A DNA stretch of 56,945 nt from Actinotignum schaalii (lineage in GTDB: Bacteria; Actinomycetota; Actinomycetes; Actinomycetales; Actinomycetaceae), in contig NZ_JARBHJ010000009.1 in NCBI RefSeq assembly GCF_028864145.1, positions 1 to 56,945 on the forward strand. Reading direction: 5' to 3'. The position numbers were made by a program, and so were the translations under genes. The notes under the pieces were generated by a model. The model did not search any database. It was not told where the DNA came from and worked only from the letters and a program-made list of their open reading frames with translations. Below are positions 16,502-26,011 of the stretch, piece by piece; position 1 is the first letter of the stretch; the number at the start of each line of letters is the position of its first letter.

Positions 16502-17848
16502 TTACGCGGGATACTCCGGGTGTAAAGCCACGCCGTCCGGGGCTCCGGGCACGGAAGGATGATGTGGGATATCCGAGGCGTGCGGGGTGAGGTACCCCGT
16601 CGCCATCGTTTCGGGCGGGAGGGTGCGGAACAATCGCGAGAAAGCTTCCACCACGAGGCCCAGGCCGATCCCGATGAAAATGAGGTACCAGTGCAGGTCG
16701 TAACTGGCACTGGCCAGTTCCATTCCCTGCGCTGTCATCTTGGCCGAACCGCGGGCGATACCCCAGATAACCGCGGTGGTTGCCCCGAATCCGAAAGGCA
16801 TCACCGTCCAGGCAATAGCCCCGAATTCCATGCGCGGATCACGTGAACGGCCCCAGCGGTAGGCCGTCCACACCAGAGCGAGAATCATGGAGATGAGCGC
16901 GATGATGGCGGGCACGGTAGCCAGGTGTTCCCAGAGCAGTAGCGTGGTATCACCCTGGGCATTCGGGCCCATTCCCAAGCCGGTGGCATCATACATCGCA
17001 GCGAAGGAGGCACCCACCGCCCCGAACATGGTCACAACTCCGGTGGTGAGGAAGAAGGGGAAGGCCACGAGGAGCCACTCGATACTCGCGTCCTGGCGGA
17101 CCATGAGGTCAATTCCAAAAGCGAGAGCGGAAATGCAGCTCACCAGGATAAAAGCGGTGAAGGCTAGGCGTACCGCGTGCGCGTAGGTGGGAATAGAGGA
17201 CGCAGCCGTGAGGGTGAAACGGTTACGCGGGGTGGATTTCACCGTGGTCATGCGCCCGAAGCCCGCGGCGAAAAGTCCGAGCGGGAGGCAGGTGAGCGCC
17301 GTGAAAAGGGGGCTGGCCTGTAAAGCAAGCGGCGGAATCGGTTGGCCCATGAAGGCACCGCCCGGGCTCAGATCCACCCGCATGAACGCGGCCAGCCCGG
17401 CGCCGATTGCCGCCAGTACCCCGGCCGATACCCAGGCCGGAATCCACACCAGCAGGGTGGAATTTCGCTTGCCCCGGCCCACCCACTGGTTGAGGAAGTA
17501 GATGATGAGACCGATGAGGAGGGTGAGGGTGAGAGCCGGAACGAAGAAACTCATATCAAAAAGACTCGGTTCCGCCACTACTCGCGCGGTGCCGCCCAGG
17601 GCTAGCAGCAAAGTAAGGGCCGCCCACTTCGGGGCGGTGAGTACTTCGGCGAGGTTCACCCCGCCCATATCGAGACCGCTCATGCCGCGCAAGCCGAGCC
17701 AGGCGAAGAAAAGCGTGATAAGGAAGGTGACCACCACCGCGATCACGGGGCTCAACAGAGCCACAATCCAGGTACGGGCGCCAAAATCGCGGCGCACATC
17801 GGCCAGCAGAGGCGGGGTCATCGCTGGCATGGGCGTGGGCAGGGACAT
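16502..17848 (-). CDS. Unknown polytopic membrane protein (about 10 TM)
   Basis: 448 residues, no family recognised. About ten hydrophobic helices run from residue 25 to 420, with a short cytoplasmic C-terminus rich in His and Pro. There is no ATP-binding or transporter signature that I can name. ATG 17848 follows GAGGAGTCGTT. It precedes menA by 56 bp on the same strand and diverges from menG, so it may share regulation with menaquinone synthesis. An ABC-type permease or an unassigned DUF membrane protein are equally possible. Confidence 0.75.
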   Translation of the reverse strand: MSLPTPMPAMTPPLLADVRRDFGARTWIVALLSPVIAVVVTFLITLFFAWLGLRGMSGLDMGGVNLAEVLTAPKWAALTLLLALGGTARVVAEPSLFDMSFFVPALTLTLLIGLIIYFLNQWVGRGKRNSTLLVWIPAWVSAGVLAAIGAGLAAFMRVDLSPGGAFMGQPIPPLALQASPLFTALTCLPLGLFAAGFGRMTTVKSTPRNRFTLTAASSIPTYAHAVRLAFTAFILVSCISALAFGIDLMVRQDASIEWLLVAFPFFLTTGVVTMFGAVGASFAAMYDATGLGMGPNAQGDTTLLLWEHLATVPAIIALISMILALVWTAYRWGRSRDPRMEFGAIAWTVMPFGFGATTAVIWGIARGSAKMTAQGMELASASYDLHWYLIFIGIGLGLVVEAFSRLFRTLPPETMATGYLTPHASDIPHHPSVPGAPDGVALHPEYPA

Positions 17849-18017
17849 AACGACTCCTCGATTCGTGACTTCTTTTTCAGTCTAGTCCCGACCTGACGGA
17901 AAATGGCCGGTTTGAAGTCCCTCGGGGCGTCCGTCGAAGCCGGGGATTTCCCGCGGATGTACACCCGGCCGGGATTCCACTCTTGCCAAATGCGCCCAAG
18001 CTGGTTGAATAGAGGGC

Positions 18018-18722
18018 ATGTCTGCACGTGCACAACTCAGCAAAGATCCGCGCGCCGTCGCCGGGATGTTCGACCAGGTCGCCCCGCGCTACGACCTGAG
18101 CAATGACCTCCTCAGTTTCGGGCAGGTGCGGTTGTGGCGCCGCTACGTCACCGAAGCTCTGCGCATCGAGGAGGGGATGGAGATCCTCGACCTGGCCTGC
18201 GGAACCGGTACCTCCACCGAGCATTTTGCCCGGGTGGGGGCGCGTGTGGTGGGCGCCGATTTTTCGGATGGGATGCTCGAGGTTGCGCGCCTGCGCCATC
18301 CTGATCTGCGTTTTGTGCAGGCCGATGCCTGCGATCTTCCCTTCGCGAATAATACGTTCGACGCCGTGACTATTTCCTACGGCCTCCGTAATATTCACGA
18401 TCCCCAGCGCGCCCTTGAAGAAATGGCTCGCGTGACGCGCCCGGGTGGGCACGTGGTTATTGCGGAATTTTCCACGCCGTCCTGCGCGCCTTTCCGCGCC
18501 CTCTATCACGGCTATCTGCGCCACGTGCTCCCGCGGGTGGCGGCCCTGGCCTCCTCGGATGGTCCGGCCTACGCCTATCTCATGGAGTCGATTATTGACT
18601 GGCCTGATCAACGCACTCTGGCCGGCTGGCTGCACGAAGCCGGGTGGCGCGACGTTGAATACCGTAATATGTGCAACGGGATCGTTGCGCTGCACCGCGC
18701 TACCCTGCCGGCGGCGCACTGA
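18018..18722 (+). CDS. menG: Demethylmenaquinone methyltransferase MenG (UbiE family)
   Basis: 234 residues. This SAM-dependent C-methyltransferase makes menaquinone from demethylmenaquinone. Motif I is ILDLACGTGTSTEHF, motif II VVGADFSDGML, and the UbiE signature is SYGLRNIHDPQRAL. The N-terminal VAGMFDQVAPRYDLSNDLLSFG is also diagnostic. ATG 18018 has no good ribosome site; the mRNA may be leaderless. The polyprenyl diphosphate synthase starts 50 bp downstream. Confidence 0.95.
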   Translation: MSARAQLSKDPRAVAGMFDQVAPRYDLSNDLLSFGQVRLWRRYVTEALRIEEGMEILDLACGTGTSTEHFARVGARVVGADFSDGMLEVARLRHPDLRFVQADACDLPFANNTFDAVTISYGLRNIHDPQRALEEMARVTRPGGHVVIAEFSTPSCAPFRALYHGYLRHVLPRVAALASSDGPAYAYLMESIIDWPDQRTLAGWLHEAGWRDVEYRNMCNGIVALHRATLPAAH

Positions 18723-18772
18723 GGCACCGGGCCGCGGACCGGCGCACTATCGGAAAGCTAGGATTGGCTATC

Positions 18773-19777
18773 GTGAAAGACCTGACTGTCGAAGAGCTAC
18801 TCACCCGCGTGGGGGAGCGGCTCGGCGTCGTCGAAAAAAAGCTGGACGCGGCCACGCATTTTGGTGACCTGCGCGTGGACCCGATCACCACGTATCTTGC
18901 CGAGGCGGGCGGAAAGCGGATGCGGCCGGCCTTGGCGTTGCTCTGCGGGTATCTGGGCCCGGAGCCGGAATCCGAGCGGGTCGAGCACGTGGCGGTGGCA
19001 ATGGAGCTCACGCATCTGGCCTCGCTTTACCACGATGACGTTATGGATGAAGCTCCGCTGCGGCGCGGGGTTCCGGCCGCGCATCGCAATTACGGTAATT
19101 CCGCGGCGATTATGGCCGGAGATATTCTATTTTCGCGCGCTTCGTCCATGATGGCGGACCTGGGAGCGCGGGCGGTTAAGGATTACGCGGAAACCTTCCG
19201 GCGCCTGTGTACCGGGCAGCTGCTGGAAACCGTGGGGCGCACGCACGGAGTGTCCCCACGGGCGCACTACCTGGAGGTTCTTGCCGGGAAAACCGGGTCG
19301 CTTATTGCCGCCTCAGCACGTGAAGGCGTTTTTGCCGCGGCCGGGAACCGGGAGACCGAGTACGCCCCAGTTGCTGCTCGGGTGCAAGAATTTGGCGAAA
19401 ACGTGGGGATCGCCTTCCAGATCGCCGATGACTATATCGATGTTGTTTCCGAAGAAACCGGTAAAGAACAGGGCACGGACCTGCGCGAATCGGTGGATAC
19501 CATGCCCACTATTTTGTTGCGGGAACGCGCCGCCGCGGGGGGATTGGACGACGACGGCCGAGCGATCTTGGCGGAATTGGACCGCGGAGAGCTTGCCGGG
19601 CAGCGCCTTGATACCGTGCTCGAAGCTTTGCGGAATCATTCGGTTATGGAAGAAACCCGGGTGCTCGCCGAGGAATGGGCGGCGCGGGCCGTGGCGGCTA
19701 TCGCTGACCTGGAGAACACGGCGGTACGGGAAGCTCTAACGCAATATGCCCGCTCGGTGGTGGACCGTACGGTCTAG
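18773..19777 (+). CDS. Polyprenyl diphosphate synthase (menaquinone side chain)
   Basis: 334 residues, trans-prenyltransferase family. The first Asp-rich motif DDVMD is at 88-92 (LYHDDVMDEAPLRRG), the second is DDYID (QIADDYIDVV), with GKRMRP at 47-52. It is probably a hepta-, octa- or nonaprenyl diphosphate synthase supplying MenA; chain length cannot be set from this reading. GTG 18773 was chosen because TAGGAT lies eight bases upstream and the protein then begins with the family-typical helix. The upstream frame overlaps menG. secA follows after 135 bp. Confidence 0.9.
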   Translation: MKDLTVEELLTRVGERLGVVEKKLDAATHFGDLRVDPITTYLAEAGGKRMRPALALLCGYLGPEPESERVEHVAVAMELTHLASLYHDDVMDEAPLRRGVPAAHRNYGNSAAIMAGDILFSRASSMMADLGARAVKDYAETFRRLCTGQLLETVGRTHGVSPRAHYLEVLAGKTGSLIAASAREGVFAAAGNRETEYAPVAARVQEFGENVGIAFQIADDYIDVVSEETGKEQGTDLRESVDTMPTILLRERAAAGGLDDDGRAILAELDRGELAGQRLDTVLEALRNHSVMEETRVLAEEWAARAVAAIADLENTAVREALTQYARSVVDRTV

Positions 19778-19871
19778 GCGGCCGGCTTTGCCGAGCTGGT
19801 GAAAAACTGAGCGTAATGAAGAACGCAAAGCTAATGGTGAAAGAGGTGGGGCGGGGCGCGCTTCTACCCCG

Positions 19872-19877
19872 TACAAT
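19872..19877 (+). promoter_or_regulatory. -10 box of the secA promoter
   Basis: TACAAT, 36 bp before the secA GTG, with a ribosome site (TAAGGAG) between. No strong -35 is seen. Confidence 0.45.
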
Positions 19878-19912
19878 TGCATCCGTATGCCCACGGTAAG
19901 GAGCTCGACGAA

Positions 19913-22867
19913 GTGGCACGCTTGATTGATCGTATCCTTCGCGCCGGCGAAGGCCGCACGCTGAAGAAGCTGAAGAACATCACCGCGCAGGTCAATGCGC
20001 TCGAAAGTGATATCTCGGCGATGAGTGATGAGGAGTTGCGCGCGCAAACCGATAGCTTCAAGGAGCGCCTGAAAGAGGGAGAAACCCTCGATGCCATTCT
20101 CCCCGAAGCTTTTGCCACGGTGCGCGAAGCTGCGGTGCGGACTATCGGCCAGCGTCCCTATGACGTACAGGTTATGGGCGGGGCGGCCCTCCACCTGGGC
20201 AATATTGCCGAAATGAAAACCGGTGAAGGTAAAACGCTTGTGGCAACTATGCCCGCCTACCTCAATTCGCTCACCGGTGAAGGCGTGCACGTAGTCACGG
20301 TTAATGATTACCTTGCCTCCTATCAGTCGGAACTCATGGGGCGTGTCTACCGTTTCCTCGGGGTAACCACCGGCTGTATTCTCACCGGGCAAACTCCCGA
20401 ACAGCGCCGCGAGCAATACAATGCGGATATCACCTACGGAACCAATAACGAATTTGGTTTCGATTATCTGCGTGACAATATGGCCTGGCGTACCAGTGAG
20501 CTGGTGCAGCGTGGGCATAATTTCGTCATCGTTGACGAAGTTGACTCCATTCTTATTGACGAAGCGCGCACCCCGCTGATTATTTCCGGCCCGGCCGAAG
20601 GTGATGCCAATAAGTGGTATCGCGAATTCGCGCGCTTGGTGCTGCGGATGCGGCGCGATACCGATTACGAAGTAGATGAGAAGAAGCGCACCGTGGGTGT
20701 GCTCGAAGCGGGAATTGACAAGGTGGAAGATGCCCTGGGTATCGATAACCTGTATGAATCCCTCAATACTCCGCTCATCGGCTACCTGAATAATGCAATT
20801 AAGGCCAAGGAGCTTTTCGAACGGGACCGCGATTACGTGGTGCTCAACGGCGAAGTGCTTATCGTGGACGAACACACCGGGCGCGTGCTGCCCGGGCGGC
20901 GTTATAACGAAGGCATGCACCAGGCGATTGAAGCGAAGGAAGGCGTGGAGATCAAGGCAGAGAACCAGACTCTGGCCACGATCACCCTCCAGAACTATTT
21001 CCGCCTGTACAACAAGCTTTCGGGCATGACGGGTACGGCAGAAACCGAAGCCGAGGAATTCGCCTCGACGTATAAGCTCGGCGTCGTCCCTATTCCCACG
21101 AATAAGCCGATGATCCGCAAGGACGAACAGGATCTTATTTATCCCACGCGCGCTGCCAAGCTGCGCGCGGTTGTGGAAGATATTGTGGAGCGCCACGAAA
21201 AAGGCCAGCCTGTCCTGGTAGGTACCGCCTCGGTGGAAGCTTCTGAAGAGCTCTCCGATTTGCTCGCGCGCGAAGGCATTCAACATCAGGTTCTCAACGC
21301 GAAGCAGCACGAACGGGAAGCGCGCGTGGTGGCCGAAGCCGGGCGTAAGGGTGCGGTCACGGTGGCCACCAATATGGCCGGTCGCGGTACCGACATTATG
21401 CTAGGTGGCAACCCCGAACACCGCGCGGTGGATGCGCTCGCGGCCCGGGGGTTGGACCCGGAAGAAACTCCGGAGGAATACGAGGCTGCCTGGCCGGAAG
21501 AACTGGCGCGCCAGCAGGAGGCCGTCAAGGCCGAACACGAAGAAGTGGCCGAATTGGGCGGCCTGTACGTGCTCGGTTCGGAGCGGCACGAATCCCGGCG
21601 TATTGATAACCAGCTGCGCGGGCGTAGTGGCCGCCAGGGCGATCCGGGTGAATCCCGCTTCTATCTTTCCCTGGAAGATGACTTGCTGCGCCTGTGGGGC
21701 CAGGGTATGGCCGGGCGGATGCTCAGCTACGCCATGGACGACGATGCTCCTATCGAAACGAAGCAGATGTCGAAGAACGTTTCGCGGGCTCAAACCGAAA
21801 ATGAGGCGCGGAACGCGGAAATGCGTAAGAACGTCCTCAAGTACGACGACGTTATGAACGACCAGCGTACCGTGGTGTACACCGAGCGGCGTTCCATCCT
21901 CGAGGGTGAGAATATGGAGTCCATGGTGCAGGGCTTCCTCGACTTCGTGGTGGATGACGTGGTCAGTGCTCACACCGCCGATGATAATGAGGAAGCGTGG
22001 GATCTTTCCGCGCTGTGGACGGACCTCAAGGGCTACTACACTCCCGGTTTCACCGCGGAGGAATACCTCGATGAGATCGGGGGGCCTTCCCAGCTGGATC
22101 GTACCGCGCTTAAGCGTGAACTCACCGATGATATTCACGCCCATTACGAGGAGCGCGAAGCGGAAGTCGGCGAGGAAAATATGCGCGAACTGGAACGCCA
22201 GATCGTGCTGTCCGTGCTGGATCGCAAGTGGCGCGAGCACCTCTACGAAATGGATTACCTCAAGGAAGGTATCGGCTTGCGCGCCATGGCGCAGCGTGAT
22301 CCGCTCGTTGAATACAAGGACGAGGGCTACCGCATGTTCCAGGCGATGAACGACAATATCATGTCGGAAACCGTCCGGTACCTCTTCAAGTTCGAGCTTC
22401 CTTCCGAACGTGCAGCGCGTCTGGAAGCTGAAGCCCAGGCGAGTGGCCCGGTGACTGTTGCGGGGAATACCGCGGCGGGCATGGCCGGCCCGGGGGTGGC
22501 GATTCACACCAGCGGGGCGGGGAGTGCTCAGCAGGTGGCCGCTTCCCAGCAGGCTCTGCGTGCTGCCCAGGAGCAGCAGCGCCAGCTGCTAGCGGAAAAG
22601 CAGCGTGCTTTGCAGGCCGCGGTGGGTGAGGGTGCTGAAGGTGCGTCCGGCCAGCGCGTGACCGCGGAGTCGCTCGGGATTAAGCAGCCGAAGCGCCAGC
22701 AGAACGTTTCGTATTCCTCGGCGGCGAAGGACGGCTCCGGGGAGACGGAAACTACCGGCTCGCGCGGCAGTTCGCGCGGCGGTCGAGGCCGTGCGGGGGG
22801 TGCCGGTGGCGGTAACCGGGCGCAGCGCCGCGCCGCGGCGAAGCAGAATAAGAAGCGGCGCCGCTAG
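19913..22867 (+). CDS. secA: Protein translocase ATPase SecA
   Basis: 984 residues. The motor of Sec-dependent export works at the membrane with SecYEG. The N-terminus is [17 protein letters not shown], Walker [10 protein letters not shown] and Walker [20 protein letters not shown]. The second ATPase half has [26 protein letters not shown] and the helical-wing segments. The tail after about residue 840 is a low-complexity Gln/Ala and Gly/Arg stretch ending QNKKRRR and lacks the zinc-binding SEC-C motif, as in actinobacterial SecA1. GTG 19913 has AAGGAG at nine bases; a TTG frame from 19877 coincides with the -10 box and is rejected. Confidence 0.97.
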   Translation: MARLIDRILRAGEGRTLKKLKNITAQVNALESDISAMSDEELRAQTDSFKERLKEGETLDAILPEAFATVREAAVRTIGQRPYDVQVMGGAALHLGNIAEMKTGEGKTLVATMPAYLNSLTGEGVHVVTVNDYLASYQSELMGRVYRFLGVTTGCILTGQTPEQRREQYNADITYGTNNEFGFDYLRDNMAWRTSELVQRGHNFVIVDEVDSILIDEARTPLIISGPAEGDANKWYREFARLVLRMRRDTDYEVDEKKRTVGVLEAGIDKVEDALGIDNLYESLNTPLIGYLNNAIKAKELFERDRDYVVLNGEVLIVDEHTGRVLPGRRYNEGMHQAIEAKEGVEIKAENQTLATITLQNYFRLYNKLSGMTGTAETEAEEFASTYKLGVVPIPTNKPMIRKDEQDLIYPTRAAKLRAVVEDIVERHEKGQPVLVGTASVEASEELSDLLAREGIQHQVLNAKQHEREARVVAEAGRKGAVTVATNMAGRGTDIMLGGNPEHRAVDALAARGLDPEETPEEYEAAWPEELARQQEAVKAEHEEVAELGGLYVLGSERHESRRIDNQLRGRSGRQGDPGESRFYLSLEDDLLRLWGQGMAGRMLSYAMDDDAPIETKQMSKNVSRAQTENEARNAEMRKNVLKYDDVMNDQRTVVYTERRSILEGENMESMVQGFLDFVVDDVVSAHTADDNEEAWDLSALWTDLKGYYTPGFTAEEYLDEIGGPSQLDRTALKRELTDDIHAHYEEREAEVGEENMRELERQIVLSVLDRKWREHLYEMDYLKEGIGLRAMAQRDPLVEYKDEGYRMFQAMNDNIMSETVRYLFKFELPSERAARLEAEAQASGPVTVAGNTAAGMAGPGVAIHTSGAGSAQQVAASQQALRAAQEQQRQLLAEKQRALQAAVGEGAEGASGQRVTAESLGIKQPKRQQNVSYSSAAKDGSGETETTGSRGSSRGGRGRAGGAGGGNRAQRRAAAKQNKKRRR

Positions 22868-22899
22868 GCGGTAAGCCGTTAGCGGCAGACATACGGGGT

Positions 22900-22940
22900 G
22901 CCGGCCGGTCACGTGCGTGATAGTTACGTGACCGGCCGGC
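22900..22940. terminator. 15-bp perfect hairpin between convergent secA and Rv3235-like gene
   Basis: GCCGGCCGGTCACGT and ACGTGACCGGCCGGC flank an 11-base loop. It sits in the 123-bp gap between two convergent genes, where a shared terminator is expected, but no clear U-run follows on either side. It probably acts as a bidirectional terminator or mRNA-end stabiliser. Confidence 0.65.
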
Positions 22941-22990
22941 GCTTATGTTTAATAGGTCCGGGCTCGCGTTCTTTTATCCTTACGTTCCGT

Positions 22991-23980
22991 TTACCCAATT
23001 TCAAGTGCGACGACGATCCATCTTCCCCGGAGGAATTCCAAGCGCATCGCAACTGCATGGTTTCGCTCGCCCGAAGATACGCAGGCGATCACCTCGGCTA
23101 CGCGCGGGCGCGGATGCGTTATTTTGAGCGTGGAAATCCGCAGATCCCCGGGCCAGGGCGCTTTCCCCTTAATGCGCATAGCCAGGCCGGCCCGGCGCAC
23201 CAGCGCCGCGAAAACCTCCGGGACAAGGTGTGGGCGCACATATCCGGGAGCGCGGTGGCCCAACAGTACCTCAAAGGAATAGGTAATTATTCCGGCGGCG
23301 AAGCGGTGCGGTGCTCGGATTCCGGGCGGAAGCGGGTCATCGAGGGTGGCCATGTCCTCACGCCAAATATCCCGGTAGGGTGTGGCCGATAGTGCGAGCC
23401 GGTTCCATTGGTGCAGTTCGGACTCGCTCGGCGCGGTCTCGAGGTTAGTGGCGCTGTGACCGCTATCGATGATCTCAATGTCATCGGTAGGTCCGCTGGT
23501 ATCGGCACGCACAATATCATTTCCGGGTGACATCCCATCGGTGGGATCCGCGTCGGTGGCGGCTTGTGCATCGAGAAGGTCACCGGAGATTATCTGGGGC
23601 TCGTCGGCGGTCGGCGGCGGGTTCTCCGCTACGCAGGTGTTTTCCTCGTGGGGCGCGCGCGAGAAAGGCGGGTGGCGGGTGACCGCCCGGTATTGCGTTA
23701 CTTCCGCGAGTTGCACCTGATCGAAAGAGGCGACAATGTCATCAGTCTCTGGTTGCGCATAGACGGGAGGTGGTGCAGGTGGGAGCCGAGATACCCGAAT
23801 TGTTTCCGCTTCCTCCGCCTCGTGGCGGGAACCCGAACGCGACTGGCCTTCCGATGCGACGTCCTCAGGAGGTGGCAGATCCTGACCCGCAGCACTGGAT
23901 ATGGGTGACGGCTCGGGGTGCGGGGGCTCCGTCGTTTCGGTAGCACCGGGGGTATTTTCGGTATGTGGGGCAGTGGACAT
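22991..23980 (-). CDS. Rv3235-family protein (DUF6459-like)
   Basis: 329 residues. The N-terminal 200 residues are acidic, Pro/Thr/Ser-rich and probably disordered. The C-terminal domain of about 120 residues has the pattern RFAAGIITYSFEVLLGHRAPGYVRPHLVPEVFAALVRRA and ends AVAMRLEFLRGRWIVVALEIG, as in the actinobacterial Rv3235 family. The function is unknown; the gene is usually near secA and the hpf/mtrAB-lpqB region. ATG 23980 follows AAGGAGACG. The LysM gene is directly upstream (98 bp) on the same strand. Confidence 0.8.
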   Translation of the reverse strand: MSTAPHTENTPGATETTEPPHPEPSPISSAAGQDLPPPEDVASEGQSRSGSRHEAEEAETIRVSRLPPAPPPVYAQPETDDIVASFDQVQLAEVTQYRAVTRHPPFSRAPHEENTCVAENPPPTADEPQIISGDLLDAQAATDADPTDGMSPGNDIVRADTSGPTDDIEIIDSGHSATNLETAPSESELHQWNRLALSATPYRDIWREDMATLDDPLPPGIRAPHRFAAGIITYSFEVLLGHRAPGYVRPHLVPEVFAALVRRAGLAMRIKGKAPWPGDLRISTLKITHPRPRVAEVIACVSSGERNHAVAMRLEFLRGRWIVVALEIG

Positions 23981-24078
23981 ATCGTCTCCTTGAGAGCGTG
24001 GGATAGGGGATATGCCTCGGTGACCGAGGCAAGCTGGATTGGTGGTAAAGCTGGATGCGGGGTGACAAGGCGTTTCTT

Positions 24079-25059
24079 TTATTCGCGCGTGGACGGAAGA
24101 ATGAAGTGCTCGCCAGGATAAATAAGGTCGCTATTCTCGATGGTATTTGCCGTGGTGATGGCGTGTACGTAGCTGAGGATATCCGCATCGCTCGCGCCCG
24201 CACCGAGGTCAGTAGCGGCGATATCCCAGAGAGTGTCCCCGGGCTGAACAATATAGGCCGGCGCAGGTGCTGTCCGTGGCCCTTCGGGAGGTTGAAGTTC
24301 CGGGGTGAAGATAGGGGCGGCTAGATCTGAAATATCGGTTGTAGAGAGGGTGGGCGTGCTCGGCGTTGGTGAACGTGGCGATTCGGCGAGAACGCTACCC
24401 GGATTGTCCGCTTGGTCAAGGTGAGCCGGTTCAGCCAGGCGATCCAAGGAGGTTGAGGGGGAAGAATTGGTGGCAACATTGCTAGGTGCACCCGGTTCCA
24501 TCGCTTCGCCTGGCTCACCTGGTTCATGAGGGGCGGTCGAAGGAGACGTAGCGGATGGTATAGGTGGGTGCAGATAGTAACTACCTTCCGCATCTCGATA
24601 TGAGATATCACCGAGCAATTCATCAGGGTTTACACGGAAAAGCCGGGTGGGATCTGGCCTGGGCGGAGACGACGAGGTGAGAAGAGCAGAATAATCACCG
24701 CCCCAGCCAATATCAATAACGCTACTAGAATCTGGCTCTGCTGCCCATGCTCCGGGTACGGCCACCAGCGTCGTGGCGAGGGTGCTGGTGAGAGCCGCGT
24801 GGAAACGGCGTCCGCCGATGCGGCGGGCGAGGCGGGTGACGGCGTCGTCCTTCCCGCGTGCAAAACGCGCAACCGCGCAATAGCAGAGGGTGAGCCGCGC
24901 GCACGCCAGGCACGCAACGATGCATACGCCCACGGTGAGAATCCCGGTGAGCTGGGCGACGCTCCCGGGCGGGGTATACGGGCGGGCCGTCGCCGCCGCG
25001 AAAAATGCGGACGCGAGCCCCGCGAGCGCCGATAACAGCGCTTTGATCGTTGCCGACAT
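24079..25059 (-). CDS. LysM-domain membrane protein
   Basis: 326 residues. Two or three membrane segments lie in the first 105 residues (ALLSALAGLASAFFAA, LTGILTVGVCIVACLACARLTL, and a possible helix ending VPGAWAAEP). A Pro/Ser/Glu-rich extracytoplasmic linker of about 150 residues follows. A C-terminal LysM module (YIVQPGDTLWDIAATDLGAG...IYPGEHFILP) should bind peptidoglycan. ATG 25059 has GAGG upstream. It is transcribed with the Rv3235-like gene. An envelope role is likely; no catalytic domain is present. Confidence 0.85.
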   Translation of the reverse strand: MSATIKALLSALAGLASAFFAAATARPYTPPGSVAQLTGILTVGVCIVACLACARLTLCYCAVARFARGKDDAVTRLARRIGGRRFHAALTSTLATTLVAVPGAWAAEPDSSSVIDIGWGGDYSALLTSSSPPRPDPTRLFRVNPDELLGDISYRDAEGSYYLHPPIPSATSPSTAPHEPGEPGEAMEPGAPSNVATNSSPSTSLDRLAEPAHLDQADNPGSVLAESPRSPTPSTPTLSTTDISDLAAPIFTPELQPPEGPRTAPAPAYIVQPGDTLWDIAATDLGAGASDADILSYVHAITTANTIENSDLIYPGEHFILPSTRE

Positions 25060-25432
25060 CGTGAACCTCTTCGATGGGGTTACCGGTCAGGATCGAAAAC
25101 CTCGCGCTCCGCTCGTGATGAAGAACGGGTGGCACGCGGTTCTCACCGTGGTGGTATGACTAAATGTCCCGTGTGGCTCAACTATTAATCAGCCGGGTAT
25201 ACCCGGCATTCTTTGTCTGTGGATAACTCATATAAGAAACGGCACGGATGAGGTCGATATCCACAAGCTGTGGATGGGGGCTTGGTGAGTTAGGTGCTAC
25301 CTGCCACACTGTCACCACGGCACGAGCGAGTTCGACCGGAGCCGTGGTGGCAGTTATGTCCGGCCATCCCCCACTTGCTCCCGGTCACGAGTATTCGCGG
25401 TCAATCGCGGGCAATCGGATAAGGATGGGCAG
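25060..25432. promoter_or_regulatory. Divergent intergenic region with DnaA-box-like sites and palindromes
   Basis: 373 bp without a gene, between the LysM and SAF genes. It contains a 16-bp perfect palindrome GCCGGGTATACCCGGC (25192-25207) and a perfect DnaA-box consensus TGTGGATAA (25218-25226, reverse of TTATCCACA). There is also an inverted pair ATCCACA-AGC-TGTGGAT (25259-25275), and a 9-bp inverted repeat CACCACGGC/GCCGTGGTG (25313-25321 and 25341-25349). Promoters for both divergent units must lie here. Confidence 0.5.
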
Positions 25433-26011
25433 ATGCGTGAGAAAACATGGGCGCGGTGGAAAGATCCGCGCCTGGCAGGTGGGGTGGCACTGATTGCTGC
25501 CGGTGCGCTCGCGGGGGCGTACGTGCTGCGCGGTCCGGTTACTGTCCCTGTTTATCGGGCGACCGAGGCGGTGGTTCCCGGTACGTCGCTAGATCAGGCT
25601 GGGCTCACGGTGGTGGAACTGCCGGCAGGGCTTGCTGATGCCTATATCCGTGCAGGTCACGTGGGTACGGTAGGGCGCACGATTTATCCGGGTGAATTCG
25701 TGGAAAAGTCGGCTTTGCGCATGTCGGGGGAGCGGGTGGTGGCGGTGTTACCCCTCAGCGGCGCGCTGCCCACCGCCTTGGCGCGCGGAGCGCCGGTCCA
25801 GCTGTGGGCACTTCCCGCCGCGGGTGGCAGCGGCGAAAAAGCTCCCGCCCGGCTGATTTCCCGGGAGGTCATTTTCGCGGGAACGGCTAGTGATACACAT
25901 TTCGTGGGCGCAGCGGCGATGGAAGTTCATATCCCGCGTGCTGAGCTGGGTGTGGCGCTGGAGGAACTCGCGGCGGGGGCTTCGTTCACGCTGGTAGGTG
26001 AAGTGCAATGA
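25433..26011 (+). CDS. SAF-domain membrane protein (CpaB/RcpC-like)
   Basis: 192 residues. One N-terminal membrane helix (GGVALIAAGALAGAYVL) is followed by an extracytoplasmic SAF domain (VYRATEAVVPGTSLDQAGLTVVELPAG...GRTIYPGEFVEKSALR), as in Flp/Tad pilus CpaB and flagellar FlgA. ATG 25433 follows AAGGATGGG. The stop overlaps the next start by 4 bp (ATGA), so the two are translationally coupled. No other Tad pilus gene (cpaF, tadB, tadC, flp) is in the window, so this may be a reduced unit. Confidence 0.8.
   Translation: MREKTWARWKDPRLAGGVALIAAGALAGAYVLRGPVTVPVYRATEAVVPGTSLDQAGLTVVELPAGLADAYIRAGHVGTVGRTIYPGEFVEKSALRMSGERVVAVLPLSGALPTALARGAPVQLWALPAAGGSGEKAPARLISREVIFAGTASDTHFVGAAAMEVHIPRAELGVALEELAAGASFTLVGEVQ

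Noticed and set aside
19736-21310. 524-codon minus-strand frame across secA
   Set aside because: Antisense to the secA coding sequence, no ribosome site and no recognisable domain.
25218-25275. Chromosomal replication origin
   Set aside because: Three DnaA-box-like sites are present, but there is no dnaA, dnaN or rpmH nearby and no clear AT-rich unwinding region.
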